Shown: positions 27,105 through 37,468, counted from the first letter of the stretch. The stretch is 64,000 nucleotides of DNA from Paractinoplanes toevensis (GCF_018332695.1 NZ_BOQN01000049.1:1-64000); one strand, 5' to 3'. The notes: generated from the letters alone by a model not told the origin. Translations and numbers: made by a program.

Positions 27105-29225
27105 ATGACTGTCACCATCCGGCCGCGGTCGACCTGGGCCGCCTATGTGCCTCGACATCGGCGCGGGCACGCGGCCGCGCCGCCGAGGCCGAGTCTGAAC
27201 GCCTGGGATCCGGTCGGCGGCGTGTTTCTGCACCACCGTGGCCCGGCCGACGCGGCCGCCACCAACTACTCGTCGGAGACCGACTGCCTGCGCGACATCG
27301 CGGCGATCTACGCCGAGGACGTCACCGGGCCGTGCGGCGACATCTCGTTCAACTTCCTGGTCTGCCGGCACGGCCTGGTCTACCAGGGCCGCGGTTACGA
27401 GCGTGGTGAGGCCAACGGCGACGGCGCGATCGACACGATCGACCGCAACGGCGGCTTCTACGCGATCGCCGCGCTGATGCGGGCCAACCACACCGCCGGC
27501 GAGCTGATGCTGCGGTCGCTGCGTGACCTCGTGCAGCACCTGCGCGACGAGGCCCCGCGCAGGACCGGCACCCGCATCCTGCCGCACTCCTTCGGCGCCA
27601 CCACCGACTGCCCGGGAAACCTGTTGGTCTATGCGCAGCCCGGCTCCACGATCGACCCGGCCGCGGCCTGGAGCGGGACCGCCGACCTCAACGTCTTCGC
27701 CGCGCAGCGCTGGGTCAACGCGACCTACGCGAGCGCACCTGGCTACCTGCGTTGCCTGGAGGACGGGCGCACCGGGTGGCAGACCGTACTGTCGCTGACC
27801 CAGGGCCTGCAGTTCGAGCTGGGCATCACGCCGACCGTGCAGAACTTCGGGCCGGGCACGTTCACGGCGGTCAAGAACCGCAACACCCTGCCGGCCGCCG
27901 AGCTCAACCCCAACCTGGTCCGGATCGTCAACGCTGGTCTCTGGTGCAAGGGCTACCCGGCCGGCACCGACAACGTCTGGACCGCCGAGTCGCAGAGCTC
28001 GCTGGAGCGGCTCTTCCGCGACGCCGGCGTCGACTACGGAAACCCCGGCTGGCCGCACATCTGCAAGGGACTGCTGCGGATGGACCAGTTCCGCCTGGTC
28101 CCCGGCGGTGACCTCACCGTGCAGCGGGTCCAGCAGCGGCTCAACAACCGGTACGTGGTGAGTCTCGGCATCCCGGCGATGACCCTGGTGCCGTGCGACG
28201 GCCGCACCTCCCGCGACCTGCAGAACGGTCTGCTGATGGCGGTGCAGTACGAGGTCGGCATCCCACTGGCGTCGATCAACGGCTATTTCGGTACGGGCAC
28301 CCAGGCCGGCCTGAAAGCCAAGGGTTCGGTCGTGCCGCTCCCGGCCGACCTGCGCTACCTGTTCCGGGCCGCCTGCTACCTCAACTCCCCGGTGCCGCCG
28401 GACGTCTCCTATCTCGGCGCCGACCTGGACACCGATCAGCAGACCGACACCCATCTGGCCTGGCTGCGGGCGTTCCAGCAGTTCACCCAGATCCCGGTGA
28501 CGGCCACCAACGACTTCACCACCTGGGCCGAGCTGCTGGTCTCCAGCGGCGACCCGGCCCGGCCGGCCACCGCGAGCGACGGCATCACCGAGATCACCGC
28601 GGCCCGGGGCCAGGCGCTGTTCGCGGCCGGTTACCGCCTGGTGGGCCGCTACCTCGATGAGCACCTGCCGCCCACCGACCCCTACTACCTGGGCAAGGCG
28701 CTCAAGCCGGGCGAGCCGCAGGCCATTCTGGACGCCGGCCTCCGGCTGTTCCCGATCTTCCAGTACAACGGCACGGTCCTGGCCAACTTCACCTACGACA
28801 AGGGGTACGACCAGGGCACCATCGCCCACGCCAAGTCCGTCGAGCATGGCCTGCCCGCCGGGACCTGCATCTACTTCGCGGTCGACTACGACGCGCTGGA
28901 CGCCGACGTGGACAGCAGCATCAAGCCGTACTTCGAGGGCGTGAAGGCGGCCCTCGCCGCGGCCGGCAACCGCTACACGTTCGGCGTCTACGGTTCCCGC
29001 AACGTCTGCACCCGCGTCTCCCGCGAGGTCGGCGCGACCTGGTCGATGGTCGCCGCGATGTCCTGGGGTTACTCCGGCAACCTGGGCGTGCGCATGCCGG
29101 AGAACTGGTCGCTCAACCAGATCCGGGAGTACGCCTTCCAGACCGGCTGGAGTCTCGACCACGACGTGTGGCGCGACGGCAGCGACCCCGGCGTGTCCAC
29201 TCTCGACCCGATCCAGGAGGCCTGA
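27105..29225 (+). CDS. Peptidoglycan amidase (PGRP-like) fused to a DUF1906 glycoside-hydrolase-like domain
   Basis: A 706-residue protein. Residues ~8-185 form a PGRP/amidase_2 domain with intact zinc ligands: His43 or His44 in VFLHHRG, and His161 and Cys169 in LPHSFGATTDCPGN. The middle (~215-480) holds two stretches resembling peptidoglycan-binding-type modules. Residues ~490-706 are a DUF1906 (Rv2525c-like) barrel: GYRLVGRYLDEHLPP, PIFQYNG, IYFAVDYDALDADV and YGSRNVC. No classical signal peptide is visible. The likely role is cell-wall or phage/CIS-type lysis. The start ATG follows GGGGGAA. A small secreted M15-like protein follows directly. Confidence 0.85.
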   Translation: MTVTIRPRSTWAAYVPRHRRGHAAAPPRPSLNAWDPVGGVFLHHRGPADAAATNYSSETDCLRDIAAIYAEDVTGPCGDISFNFLVCRHGLVYQGRGYERGEANGDGAIDTIDRNGGFYAIAALMRANHTAGELMLRSLRDLVQHLRDEAPRRTGTRILPHSFGATTDCPGNLLVYAQPGSTIDPAAAWSGTADLNVFAAQRWVNATYASAPGYLRCLEDGRTGWQTVLSLTQGLQFELGITPTVQNFGPGTFTAVKNRNTLPAAELNPNLVRIVNAGLWCKGYPAGTDNVWTAESQSSLERLFRDAGVDYGNPGWPHICKGLLRMDQFRLVPGGDLTVQRVQQRLNNRYVVSLGIPAMTLVPCDGRTSRDLQNGLLMAVQYEVGIPLASINGYFGTGTQAGLKAKGSVVPLPADLRYLFRAACYLNSPVPPDVSYLGADLDTDQQTDTHLAWLRAFQQFTQIPVTATNDFTTWAELLVSSGDPARPATASDGITEITAARGQALFAAGYRLVGRYLDEHLPPTDPYYLGKALKPGEPQAILDAGLRLFPIFQYNGTVLANFTYDKGYDQGTIAHAKSVEHGLPAGTCIYFAVDYDALDADVDSSIKPYFEGVKAALAAAGNRYTFGVYGSRNVCTRVSREVGATWSMVAAMSWGYSGNLGVRMPENWSLNQIREYAFQTGWSLDHDVWRDGSDPGVSTLDPIQEA

Positions 29226-29227
29226 GC

Positions 29228-29854
29228 ATGGTCACCCGACGCACCCTGATCGGCGCCACGGCCGGCGCCGGAGTCGTCACTCTGGTTCCCGGCCGGGCCG
29301 AGGCCGCGACAACGGCCGGCACCTCCCTGAACGGTTGGCGGATCGAGCCGGACGCGGTCGCCGCGCACCGGGTCGAGGGATCGCGGGCGACGGCGACGCT
29401 GCGTACTGGTGCGGCCGCCGCCGTACTCCTGCATGTGGCCCGCCGCTGGCACTACGAAATCGCATCGCTGGATTCCGGTGAAGGCGGCGGCATCGCCGCC
29501 TTCAGCGCCGACCAGGCGGTCGGCGCCGATTTCGAGACGACCTACCTTTCCGGTACGGCGATAGCCCTTCATCCGCACGCCTATCCGCTCGGTGGCAGTG
29601 AGCATCTGTGGCCGCACCAGGAGGCGATCGTCCGCGACATCCTCGCCGACCTGGAGGGCACCGTGGTCTGGGGCGGCGATCTCACCCCGGCGAAGGTGTC
29701 GCACTTCCACGTGGCCGCCGCACCCGGCGACGAGACCCTGGAACGGGTGGCCGCGCGGGTCGACACCAGCCGTCCGGTCCAGATCCGCCGGCAGACGGCG
29801 GGCGCGGTGGCCGACCCGGCGGCCCGGCGGGGCAAGGCCGGCTCGGAAAGCTAG
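29228..29854 (+). CDS. Secreted M15-like peptidase-fold protein with altered metal site
   Basis: A 208-residue protein with a probable twin-arginine signal (VTRRTLIGATAGAGVV, cleavage after GRAEA near residue 26). The mature part resembles VanY/D-Ala-D-Ala carboxypeptidases: YLSGTAIALHPHAYPLGG, VVWGGDLTPAKVSHFHV. The family's zinc ligands H..G.A.D are not there: H is Y and D is A; only the C-terminal His region remains. It is therefore probably a binding protein or an inactive homologue. Starts two bases after the amidase gene, so both are co-expressed and likely act on the cell wall. Confidence 0.7.
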   Translation: MVTRRTLIGATAGAGVVTLVPGRAEAATTAGTSLNGWRIEPDAVAAHRVEGSRATATLRTGAAAAVLLHVARRWHYEIASLDSGEGGGIAAFSADQAVGADFETTYLSGTAIALHPHAYPLGGSEHLWPHQEAIVRDILADLEGTVVWGGDLTPAKVSHFHVAAAPGDETLERVAARVDTSRPVQIRRQTAGAVADPAARRGKAGSES

Positions 29855-30831
29855 GAGAGCCGCCCCGGGTGGTCGCCGAGCAGGGCCGCGCCGAGTGGCG
29901 TGATCGTGTGCAGCACCGCCTTGCCGACCCGGCTGGTGTGAATCAGCCGGGCCTCGCGCAGCACCGCCGTGTGCTGGCTGACCGAGGCCGCGCTCACCCC
30001 GACCCGGCGGGCCAGCTCGGAGGTGGTGCTGCCGTCCCCGATCGACTCCAGCACCGAGGTGCGGGTCTGCCCGATCAGCGCGGACACCGCGGCACCGGAC
30101 GTCCGCTGCCGGCCGATCAGCGCCGGGTCACGCGGCACCGGGTAGACCAGCACCGGCGGCAGCGCCGGATCGCGCAGCACGTCGGGTTGCCCCCAGGAGA
30201 AGTAGGACGGGACCAGCCACAGCCCGCGCCCGTCGAGTTCCACGGTCTGTTCGAACGGGGTCTCCACCTCGAGGACCGGCGAGTCCCACCGCATGATCGG
30301 CCGGAAGCTGTCGAGCAGGCCTTCGTAGCCCTCGTCGAGCAGTGCCCGCGCGCGGCGGGACCGGTCGGCCTCGATGTGCGCCTGCGCCTCGGCCCAGAAC
30401 GGCTCCACCACCGCCTGGTACTGCGAGTGCATGGCGGTGGCCAGGCGTTGCAGCACCGGCCGGTCGCCCTCGGCGAGCTTGCGCATCCAGGACGGGGTGG
30501 GCTCACCGAGCCGGCTCAGCTCGACCATGTCCTGCATGAGCCGTGACTTGGGGGTGGACAGCAGCGCCTCGATGCCGTTCGGCATGCCGTCGCGGCCCTC
30601 GGCCGGGGTGAGGAAGTCGGGGTAGTAGCGGCCGCGGATCAGCGGGACCAGGATGTCGAGGTCGGAGCGCCGGGCCGCGCGCACCGCGTGCTCACGCCAC
30701 GGCCCGAAGATCGGGGCCGGGCCGGGTCGCTGGAGGCGGAAGACGCTGAACACCGTCTCCCACATCGGGTCGGGCTCGCCTGCAATACGGACTCGGCCGA
30801 TGTCCTCCGGCGTGAAGATGATGCGCAGCAC
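29851..30831 (-). CDS. ArsR-like winged-helix regulator with N-terminal DUF5937-type domain
   Basis: A 326-residue protein; the GTG at 30831 has GGGAG eight bases upstream and starts right at the conserved VLRIIFTPEDIGRVRI. The N-terminal ~200 residues are an unassigned helical domain. The C-terminal ~90 are an ArsR-type winged helix (SVLESIGDGSTTSELARRVG then SAASVSQHTAVLREARLIH). No Cys metal pair, so metal sensing is unlikely. Stop codons of this gene and the M15-like gene overlap. No neighbouring operon is obviously its target. Confidence 0.85.
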   Translation of the reverse strand: MLRIIFTPEDIGRVRIAGEPDPMWETVFSVFRLQRPGPAPIFGPWREHAVRAARRSDLDILVPLIRGRYYPDFLTPAEGRDGMPNGIEALLSTPKSRLMQDMVELSRLGEPTPSWMRKLAEGDRPVLQRLATAMHSQYQAVVEPFWAEAQAHIEADRSRRARALLDEGYEGLLDSFRPIMRWDSPVLEVETPFEQTVELDGRGLWLVPSYFSWGQPDVLRDPALPPVLVYPVPRDPALIGRQRTSGAAVSALIGQTRTSVLESIGDGSTTSELARRVGVSAASVSQHTAVLREARLIHTSRVGKAVLHTITPLGAALLGDHPGRLS

Positions 30832-31044
30832 GTCGGCTCCCGGGGCTACCTCGCTCTCCCGGGAGTCTAGCTCGGTGATCAGCGCAGCAAAAAAGCCGAG
30901 CCGCCGCCGCACGTGCCCACGGCTGGGACGGTCCCCCGTTTTTTCAACCGCCACAACAGTCGGCTCGCCCGGTGGACGGCTCGACTCCATGACGATCGCC
31001 GGGCCGGCCGCCGGCAACAAGACATTTAACGCCTCGCTGAATAG

Positions 31045-31875
31045 TTAAGACACCAAACTGTCCGCTTTCGTGGCCTTCCGATGGCTGATGTCCGATCCCC
31101 CATATGGCTCGGGAATGAGCCGGACCGGCAACTCGGGATCGTGGTAGCCGTTCGCTTTCTGTCGCTTCGGCAGGGCCACTTTTTCCTGCGAAAGCGAGTG
31201 GTAGGGGATGTTGGCCAGCAAATGGGTGAGAACGTTCAGCCGGCCGCGCTTCTTGTCGTCGGTACGGGCGATGAACCACGGTGCCCACGCGGTGTCGGTG
31301 GTGCGGAACATGTCGTCGCGAGCGCGCGAATAGTCGTACCAGCGGGAGTACGACTTCAGGTCCATCGCGGAGAGCTTCCAGATCTTGCGCGGGTCCTCGA
31401 TGCGGTTCCGCAGCCGGCGGGTCTGTTCCTCGGGGCTGACCTCCAGCCAGTACTTCAGCAGGATCACCCCGGAGTCGACGATCGCCCGCTCGACCTCCGG
31501 CACCGCCTGCAGGAACTGTTTCGTCTGCTCCTCGGTGCAGAACCCGAGCACCCGCTCCACGCCCGCCCGGTTGTACCAACTGCGGTCGAAGATGACGACC
31601 TCACCGGCAGCGGGCAGATGCGGCACATAGCGCTGGAGGTACATCTGCGACTTCTCCCGCTCGGTCGGCGCCGGCAGCGCCATCACCCGGAAGACGCGAG
31701 GGCTCACCCGCTCGGTGATGGCCTTGATGGTCCCGCCCTTGCCCGCGGTGTCGCGGCCCTCGAAGACCACGCAGACCTTCGCGCCGGTGGACTTCACCCA
31801 CTCCTGCATGGCCACCAGCTCCCCGTGCAGGCGGCGCAGTTCGTGCTGATAGTCCTTCTCCTTCATGCGTGGCAT
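31045..31875 (-). CDS. ppk2: Polyphosphate kinase 2
   Basis: A 276-residue PPK2 of the single-domain type, transferring phosphate between polyphosphate and nucleotides. Walker A FEGRDTAGKGG is at residues 38-48 and Walker B FDRSWYNRAGVERV starts at residue 96, followed by the lid segment SRWYDYSRARDDMF and TDTAWAPWFIARTDDKK. Length and motifs match class I enzymes. A second in-frame ATG (MKEKDY) 9 bases downstream is an alternative start. Stands alone and divergent from the DUF2332 gene. Confidence 0.95.
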   Translation of the reverse strand: MPRMKEKDYQHELRRLHGELVAMQEWVKSTGAKVCVVFEGRDTAGKGGTIKAITERVSPRVFRVMALPAPTEREKSQMYLQRYVPHLPAAGEVVIFDRSWYNRAGVERVLGFCTEEQTKQFLQAVPEVERAIVDSGVILLKYWLEVSPEEQTRRLRNRIEDPRKIWKLSAMDLKSYSRWYDYSRARDDMFRTTDTAWAPWFIARTDDKKRGRLNVLTHLLANIPYHSLSQEKVALPKRQKANGYHDPELPVRLIPEPYGGSDISHRKATKADSLVS

Positions 31876-31938
31876 GAGGCACGATCACACGCGGCGACCG
31901 GGGTTCTCCTCACCCGCCGTGGATGGTTTCATGCGGTC

Positions 31939-32889
31939 ATGCCGACCGCCCTGACCTACGCGGAGTTCGCGGCCCGGGAGGCGCACGGTGTCTCCCCGGC
32001 CTACGAGGAGCTGTCCGTCGCCGTCTCCCGCGACCCGGACGTGCTCGCCCGGCTGGACACGCTGCCCCCGGCCAAGCGCCAGCCCAACCTGCTCTACGCC
32101 GTCGTCACGTTCCTCGGCGGCCCGGTCACCGACCCGCCCGCGTTCCTGGCCTTCGTCACCCGGAACTGGACGCTGATCGAGCCGGAGATGCGCCGGCGGG
32201 CGACCCAGACCAACGAGACGGGCCGCTGCGCGCTGCTGCTGCCGGTGCTGGCCGCACTGCCGCAGCCGCTCGCCCTGCTGGAGATCGGCGCGTCGGCCGG
32301 CCTCAACCTCTTCCCCGACCGCTACGCCTACCGGTACGGCGGCCACCGTCTCGGCGACAGCCCGGTGGAGTTGCACTGCGACCTGACCGGCATCGCACCG
32401 CCGACGAGGTTGCCGCGGGTGGTGTGGCGGGCCGGCCTCGACCTCAACCCGCTCGACATCACCGATCCGGCCGACGCGCGCTGGCTGCAATCCCTGATCT
32501 GGCCCGAGCATCACCATCGCCGCGAGCGGTTGCACGCGGCCGCCCGGATCGCCGCGGCCGACCCGCCCCGGCTGCGCCGCGGCGACCTGGTCGACGACCT
32601 GCCGGCGCTGGCCGCGCAGGCGCCCGAGGGCGCCACGCTGGTCATCTTCAACACGTCGGTGCTCTATCAGGTGCCTTCCGACCGGCGGCGTGCGTTCACC
32701 GATCTCGTACGGGACCTGCCGGGTCACTGGATCTCGGTGGAAAATCCGGCCACCTTCGCGTACGCCGGCATCCCCAACCCGCCGGACGGAACGCTGTTCA
32801 ACGTCCTCGCCCTGGACGGCCGCCCGCTGGCCTGGACCAGGCCGCACGGGCAGGGGATGGCCTGGTTCGGCGGGGATAGGGTCGCCTGA
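31939..32889 (+). CDS. DUF2332 family protein
   Basis: A 316-residue protein with ALLEIGASAGLNLFPDRYAY, a methyltransferase-like glycine-rich loop typical of DUF2332, and VDLVDDLPALAAQAPEG-type C-terminal half. It may be an S-adenosylmethionine-fold protein but no substrate is known. Its stop overlaps the start of the nitronate monooxygenase by one base, indicating co-transcription. Confidence 0.85.
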   Translation: MPTALTYAEFAAREAHGVSPAYEELSVAVSRDPDVLARLDTLPPAKRQPNLLYAVVTFLGGPVTDPPAFLAFVTRNWTLIEPEMRRRATQTNETGRCALLLPVLAALPQPLALLEIGASAGLNLFPDRYAYRYGGHRLGDSPVELHCDLTGIAPPTRLPRVVWRAGLDLNPLDITDPADARWLQSLIWPEHHHRRERLHAAARIAAADPPRLRRGDLVDDLPALAAQAPEGATLVIFNTSVLYQVPSDRRRAFTDLVRDLPGHWISVENPATFAYAGIPNPPDGTLFNVLALDGRPLAWTRPHGQGMAWFGGDRVA

Positions 32890-33884
32890 TGCTGACCTCC
32901 CTCGTGGTCGCGCCGATGGCCGGCGGGCCGACCACCGCCGAGCTGGTCCGGGCGGCCGCCCGGGCCGGGGCGACCGGGTTCCTCGCGGCCGGCTACAAGA
33001 TGCCCGAGGCGGTCGAGGCGGAGTTGCGGGCGGTGGCCGGCCACGCGCACGGCCTCAACATCTTCGTGCCGAGCCCGGCCCCGGTCGACCCGGCTCCGCT
33101 CGAGGGCTACCGGCAGTTGCTGCGGGCCGAGGCCGACCGCTACCAGGTAGAACTGCCCCCGCTGCGGCTGACCGACGACGACCACTACGCCGCCAAGATC
33201 GAGCTGGCCGTGACCTACCGGGTGCCGCTGGTCAGCTTCACGTTCGGCGTACCGGATCCGGCGGTGGTCCGGGCACTGCGCGACGCCGGCACCGCCGTAC
33301 TCATCACCGTGACCTCGGCCGATGAGGCCCGCGCGGCCCTCGCCGCGGGCCCCCGGGCGTTGATCGCCCAGGCCGGCTCGGCCGGCGGGCACGCCTCCAC
33401 CACGAGCCCGGACGGCTACCGCGGCACCAGCACCGCGCTCGAGGTTCTGGCCGCGGTGCGCGCGGTCGCCGACGTCCCGGTCGTCGCGGCCGGCGGCACC
33501 GCCTCGGCCGCCGACGTGCACGCCCTGCTCGGCGCGGGCGCCGCCGCGGTGCAGTGCGGCACCGCGTTCCTGCTGGCCGACGAGGCCGGCACCCGCCCCG
33601 CACAGCGTGCCGTCATGCTGTCCGGCGAGCCCGGCCAGACCGTGGTGACCCGCGCGTTCACCGGCCAGCCGGCCCGCGGCCTGCGCAACCGCTTCACCGA
33701 CGCCTACTCGGCCGCGGCCCCGATCGGCTACCCGGCGATCCACCACCTGACCGCGCCGATCCGCGCCGCCGCGGCCGCCCGCGGCGACGCGAGCGCCCTC
33801 AACCTGTGGGCCGGCACCGGCTTCGCCGCCACCCGTGCGGCGCCCGCCGCCGACATCGTCGGGATGCTGGGTCAGGCCGCGTAA
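32889..33884 (+). CDS. Nitronate monooxygenase (2-nitropropane dioxygenase family)
   Basis: A 331-residue FMN-binding TIM barrel: N-terminal [19 protein letters not shown], the catalytic-His motif [11 protein letters not shown] near residue 164, [19 protein letters not shown] and [12 protein letters not shown] for phosphate binding. It oxidises nitroalkanes or propionate-3-nitronate. Slightly short at the N-terminus relative to many homologues but complete. Its last 13 bases overlap the chemoreceptor gene on the other strand. Confidence 0.92.
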   Translation: MLTSLVVAPMAGGPTTAELVRAAARAGATGFLAAGYKMPEAVEAELRAVAGHAHGLNIFVPSPAPVDPAPLEGYRQLLRAEADRYQVELPPLRLTDDDHYAAKIELAVTYRVPLVSFTFGVPDPAVVRALRDAGTAVLITVTSADEARAALAAGPRALIAQAGSAGGHASTTSPDGYRGTSTALEVLAAVRAVADVPVVAAGGTASAADVHALLGAGAAAVQCGTAFLLADEAGTRPAQRAVMLSGEPGQTVVTRAFTGQPARGLRNRFTDAYSAAAPIGYPAIHHLTAPIRAAAAARGDASALNLWAGTGFAATRAAPAADIVGMLGQAA

Positions 33885-35494
33885 CGGAACTGCGAGACCA
33901 GCGTCCGCAGATCGCTGGACATCCGGGCCAGCTCGGCGGTGGCCTGCTGCGCCTGGGTGACGCCCTCGGTGGTGTGCTGGGCGGCCTCGGCGACCGTCGC
34001 GACGTTCGTGGCGATCTGCTCGGCGCTCATCGAGGTGTCGGAGACACTGCGGTTCATCTCGGCCGTGGTGGCGGTCTGCTCCTCGACGGCCGACGCGATC
34101 GTGGTCTGGTAGTCGTTGACCCGGGCGATCACCGTGGCGATCTCGCCGATCGCCGCCACCGCGCTCGCGGCACCGGACTGGATGGCCTCGACCCGCCGGG
34201 TGATGTCCTCGGTGGCGCGCGCCGTCTCCTGGGCCAGGTCCTTCACCTCGCCGGCCACCACCGCGAATCCCTTGCCGGACTCGCCGGCCCGGGCCGCCTC
34301 GATGGTGGCGTTCAGCGCGAGCAGGTTCGTCTGCCCGGCGATCATCGTGATCGCCGCCACGACTTCGCCGATCTCCCGGGACGACCGGCCGAGGGCCTCG
34401 ATCGTGCCGTGTGCGGCCTCCGTGGCCTGCACCGCCGAGGTCACCACGGCGGTGGCCTCGCTGGTCGAGTGGGCGATCTCGCGGATCGAGGCACCCATCT
34501 GCTCGCTGCCGGCCGAGGCGGCCTGCACGCTGCGGGACACCTGCTCGGTCGCGGACGCCACCGCCTGTGCCTGCACGGCGGACTCCTCGGCGGAGGCCGC
34601 GATCTGGGTGGAGGTGGCCGACATCTCCTCGGTGGCGGCCGCGAGTGCGGTCGCCGAGCCGTCGATCGTGCGCATCGCCGCGCCCAGCGCGCCCAGGCTG
34701 CGCCGCAGCGCGACGGCCATGTCGGCGATCTCGTCGCGGCCGGTGACCGTCACCGGCGTGGCCAGGTCACCGTCGGCCAGCAGGACCAGACGCCTGCGCA
34801 CCTGGTCGACGGGGCGGGTCACCGAGCGGGTGACGACCACCGCGAGGACCACGGCGATCAGGGCCGCGGCCGTGCCGGCCACCCAGATCAGGGTGGCGCC
34901 GGCCTGTTTCGCGCTCGCGGCCTCGCGGCGGGCGGCGTCGAAGTCGGCGACCGCGACCGTCACCACTCGGTCGAGGCGCTCGCCGATCTGCTGGAACAGC
35001 TCGATCTCGCGGCCGATAACCAGGGCGTCGGCCGCCCGGATCGAGGCGGCGTCGCCGCGGGTGTACAGCTGGGCGATCTGCGCGTCCACGGTCAGGAAGT
35101 CGTCGGCGAGGGCGGTGATCTCCTGCAGGCCCTGTCGCGCCGAGCTGGTCGGAGCCGCGCTGATCGCGACCGCCACGGTGTCCTGGAACGTCCCCATCGA
35201 GGAGACGAACGCCGCGCGCGACGAGCCGGTGTCCTTGGCCGCGTCGGAGACTCCACGGAGAGCGTCGAACGCGTACGCCGTCTGCCAGCCGTTGAAGTCG
35301 GCGGCCGAGAACTTCGCCTCCTCGGCCAGCCTGGCGAACCGCTGCGTCTCGGCCATCCGATCGGCGGCCGCACCCTGCCGGGACGCCGTGACGAGCGCGG
35401 CGCCCATGACGACGAGCAGCAGCACGACGACGGCGGCGAACGCGGCGGCCAGCCGCAGACCAAGACGTACCCGGTTGAGAACGGTCACGACCAT
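33872..35494 (-). CDS. Methyl-accepting chemotaxis protein
   Basis: A 540-residue receptor: membrane helix at ~13-37, periplasmic-side four-helix sensor (~38-195), second helix (~197-218), HAMP ([20 protein letters not shown]) and a long cytoplasmic coiled coil with the conserved hairpin tip around residue 400 ([36 protein letters not shown]). It signals to a CheA/CheW pair, so the organism likely has flagella or motile spores. No che genes nearby. It diverges from the sigma-factor operon. Confidence 0.95.
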   Translation of the reverse strand: MVVTVLNRVRLGLRLAAAFAAVVVLLLVVMGAALVTASRQGAAADRMAETQRFARLAEEAKFSAADFNGWQTAYAFDALRGVSDAAKDTGSSRAAFVSSMGTFQDTVAVAISAAPTSSARQGLQEITALADDFLTVDAQIAQLYTRGDAASIRAADALVIGREIELFQQIGERLDRVVTVAVADFDAARREAASAKQAGATLIWVAGTAAALIAVVLAVVVTRSVTRPVDQVRRRLVLLADGDLATPVTVTGRDEIADMAVALRRSLGALGAAMRTIDGSATALAAATEEMSATSTQIAASAEESAVQAQAVASATEQVSRSVQAASAGSEQMGASIREIAHSTSEATAVVTSAVQATEAAHGTIEALGRSSREIGEVVAAITMIAGQTNLLALNATIEAARAGESGKGFAVVAGEVKDLAQETARATEDITRRVEAIQSGAASAVAAIGEIATVIARVNDYQTTIASAVEEQTATTAEMNRSVSDTSMSAEQIATNVATVAEAAQHTTEGVTQAQQATAELARMSSDLRTLVSQFRYAA

Positions 35495-35604
35495 CCCATC
35501 GGCGCCACCGCCGACGGCCCTAAGTTAAAAGTTCGAGGGACGTGACAACCGGTCGGAGGGCCGTCCCCGTCCAAGGGGTGACGGAGCTACGGAGGGCTGG
35601 GGCG

Positions 35605-36123
35605 ATGCGGGATGGTGCGGACGAGGATTACGTGGAATACGTCAAGGCGAAGATTCCCGCGCTGCGACGGCTCGCGTACGTCCTGGCCGGCGACCCGCAT
35701 CGTGCCGACGACCTGGTTCAGCAGACCATCACCACGCTGTTCGTGAAATGGCGGCGGGCGCAGACCGCCGACAACCTCGACGCGTACGTGCGAACCATGC
35801 TGGTGCGCACGTTCCTGGACGAGAAACGCCGAGCGTGGTCGCGGGTAAGGCTGTTCCGGGATACGCCCGAACCGCCCCCTTATGAGGAGGGCGGTGCCGA
35901 GGATCGAGAGGTTGTCCGCGCCGCGCTGGGGCAGGTTCCCCGGCGACAGCGGGCCGTGCTGGTGCTGCGGTTCTTCTACGACCTGCCGGTCGAGGAGGTG
36001 GCCGGCGCGCTCGGCTGCTCCGCCGGCACGGTCAAGAGCCAGACCGCCCGCGGACTGGCCACCCTGCGGCGGCTGCTCGGTGCGCCCGAGGCCGCCCTGA
36101 AAGAGGAGCCGACAATTGCCTAG
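35605..36123 (+). CDS. SigE-family ECF-like RNA polymerase sigma factor
   Basis: A 172-residue sigma factor. Region 2 spans residues ~12-85 (VYVLAGDPHRADDLVQQTIT-like and LDAYVRTMLVRTFLDEKRR); region 4 spans ~110-165 (VPRRQRAVLVLRFFYDLPVE, CSAGTVKSQTARGLATLRRL). The ATG at 35605 has GGAGGG nine bases upstream. It overlaps the following membrane-protein gene by 8 bases, so the partner probably regulates it. The SigE family is expanded in Actinoplanes and relatives. Confidence 0.9.
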   Translation: MRDGADEDYVEYVKAKIPALRRLAYVLAGDPHRADDLVQQTITTLFVKWRRAQTADNLDAYVRTMLVRTFLDEKRRAWSRVRLFRDTPEPPPYEEGGAEDREVVRAALGQVPRRQRAVLVLRFFYDLPVEEVAGALGCSAGTVKSQTARGLATLRRLLGAPEAALKEEPTIA

Positions 36124-37381
36124 CGAAATCGATCTGCTGCGGTCCCTCGACGACGAACCGCCCGCCCCCTCAACCGTCGACATCGATCAGGCCATCACGG
36201 TCGGGCGCCGCCGCAACCGGCGCCGGGCCGTGGGGTACGCCGGTGTCGCGGCACTCACCGTGATCGCGGTCGCCGGGGTCGCCGTCGTCAACGCGCGTAC
36301 GTCGACGAGGCCGTCGCCGAATCTGGCCGCGACCAAGAAACCGTCGGCGAGCGCCAAGCCGAAACCCGCCTACACGATCCCGGGCACGGCCGGCTGGAAG
36401 GCGCCGGCCGCGACCGCGCCGACCAGCTGCACCATCGAGAAGCTGCCGGTGCCCGACAACGAGCCGATGGCGCTGATCGGCGGCGGCGACCCGACCGGGT
36501 CGTACTACGTCGGCCGCACCTATCCCAAGGGCGGCGGTTACCAGGGCGTCATCTGGCACGGCGACTCGGTCAAGAAGGTGATGCTGCCGGGCGACGCGGA
36601 GGAGTCGATGACCGACGTCAACTCGTCCGGCGACGCGACCGGCTGGAGCTATCTGAACGACGCCCAGGTGCCGTTCGCGTACGTCAACGGCAAGGTCGTG
36701 AAACTGCCCGGGGTGAAAGCCGGCAACGCGGCCGCGATCAACGACGCCGGGGCGATCGTCGGCGTCGACGCCAGTTCTCCGGCCGGCGACGCCGCCTCGA
36801 GCGCCGTGGTCTGGACGTCGGCGACGGCGAAGCCGTTCAAGCTGCCGGTCCCGGCCGGTACCAAGGCTTCCACCGCCGCCGACATCGACGAGGACGGCAC
36901 CACGGTCGGCGACCTCGACCTGAAGACGCCGTACGTCTGGTTCCCCGACGGCACCCACCATGACCTGCCGCTCCCGTCCTACCAGGGCAAGAAGGCGGCC
37001 AGCGCCCGGGTGTTCTCGATCCGCAACGGGATCGCGGTCGGCGTGGCCGACGAGAAATCGGAGGAGGAGAGACTCGGGGTCGCCGGGACGATGTGGGCGA
37101 CCCAGTGGAACGTGCGCACCGGTGAGGCCGTGATCCTCGACCAGTTCGACATGCGGCCGGACGCGGTCAACGCCCAGGGCTGGAAGGTCGGCATCAACAA
37201 GTCGGGGTACGCGATCCTGGACGTCGACGGCCCCATCCTCAAGCTGCCCATGCTGGCCGACCACAAGCCCGGCCTGCTCACCAACATCCCGAACACGATC
37301 AGCGACGACGGCCGGACCATCGGGGGTCAGTCGGACGACGCTGACGACGTCATCCAGGCGGTGGTGTGGCGCTGTAAGTAG
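36116..37381 (+). CDS. Single-pass membrane protein, probable sigma-factor partner with extracellular repeat domain
   Basis: A 421-residue protein with a ~35-residue acidic cytoplasmic N-terminus, an Arg cluster (GRRRNRRR), one membrane helix at ~38-60, a Ser/Lys/Pro linker (~65-85) and a ~330-residue extracellular domain of repeated motifs (YVNGKVVKLPGVKAGNAAAI, INDAGAIVGV, DIDEDGTTVGD) resembling HAF/beta-propeller repeats. The TTG start lies inside the sigma-factor stop region, implying coupling. It has no recognisable zinc anti-sigma domain, but position and topology suggest anti-sigma or sensing function. Confidence 0.8.
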   Translation: MPSEIDLLRSLDDEPPAPSTVDIDQAITVGRRRNRRRAVGYAGVAALTVIAVAGVAVVNARTSTRPSPNLAATKKPSASAKPKPAYTIPGTAGWKAPAATAPTSCTIEKLPVPDNEPMALIGGGDPTGSYYVGRTYPKGGGYQGVIWHGDSVKKVMLPGDAEESMTDVNSSGDATGWSYLNDAQVPFAYVNGKVVKLPGVKAGNAAAINDAGAIVGVDASSPAGDAASSAVVWTSATAKPFKLPVPAGTKASTAADIDEDGTTVGDLDLKTPYVWFPDGTHHDLPLPSYQGKKAASARVFSIRNGIAVGVADEKSEEERLGVAGTMWATQWNVRTGEAVILDQFDMRPDAVNAQGWKVGINKSGYAILDVDGPILKLPMLADHKPGLLTNIPNTISDDGRTIGGQSDDADDVIQAVVWRCK

Positions 37382-37468
37382 TCAGGGCGGCACAGGGGCT
37401 GCTCAGCCACCTCACAGCAAGCCGACGCACAGTAGTGGGAGCTACCCCGTTCGGTAACTGGAGGAAAG

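Noticed and set aside
26993..27118. N-terminal extension of the YdcF-like protein to 27118
   Set aside because: It would overlap the amidase start on the other strand and has no ribosome-binding site; the MKIKR start precedes a proper membrane helix.
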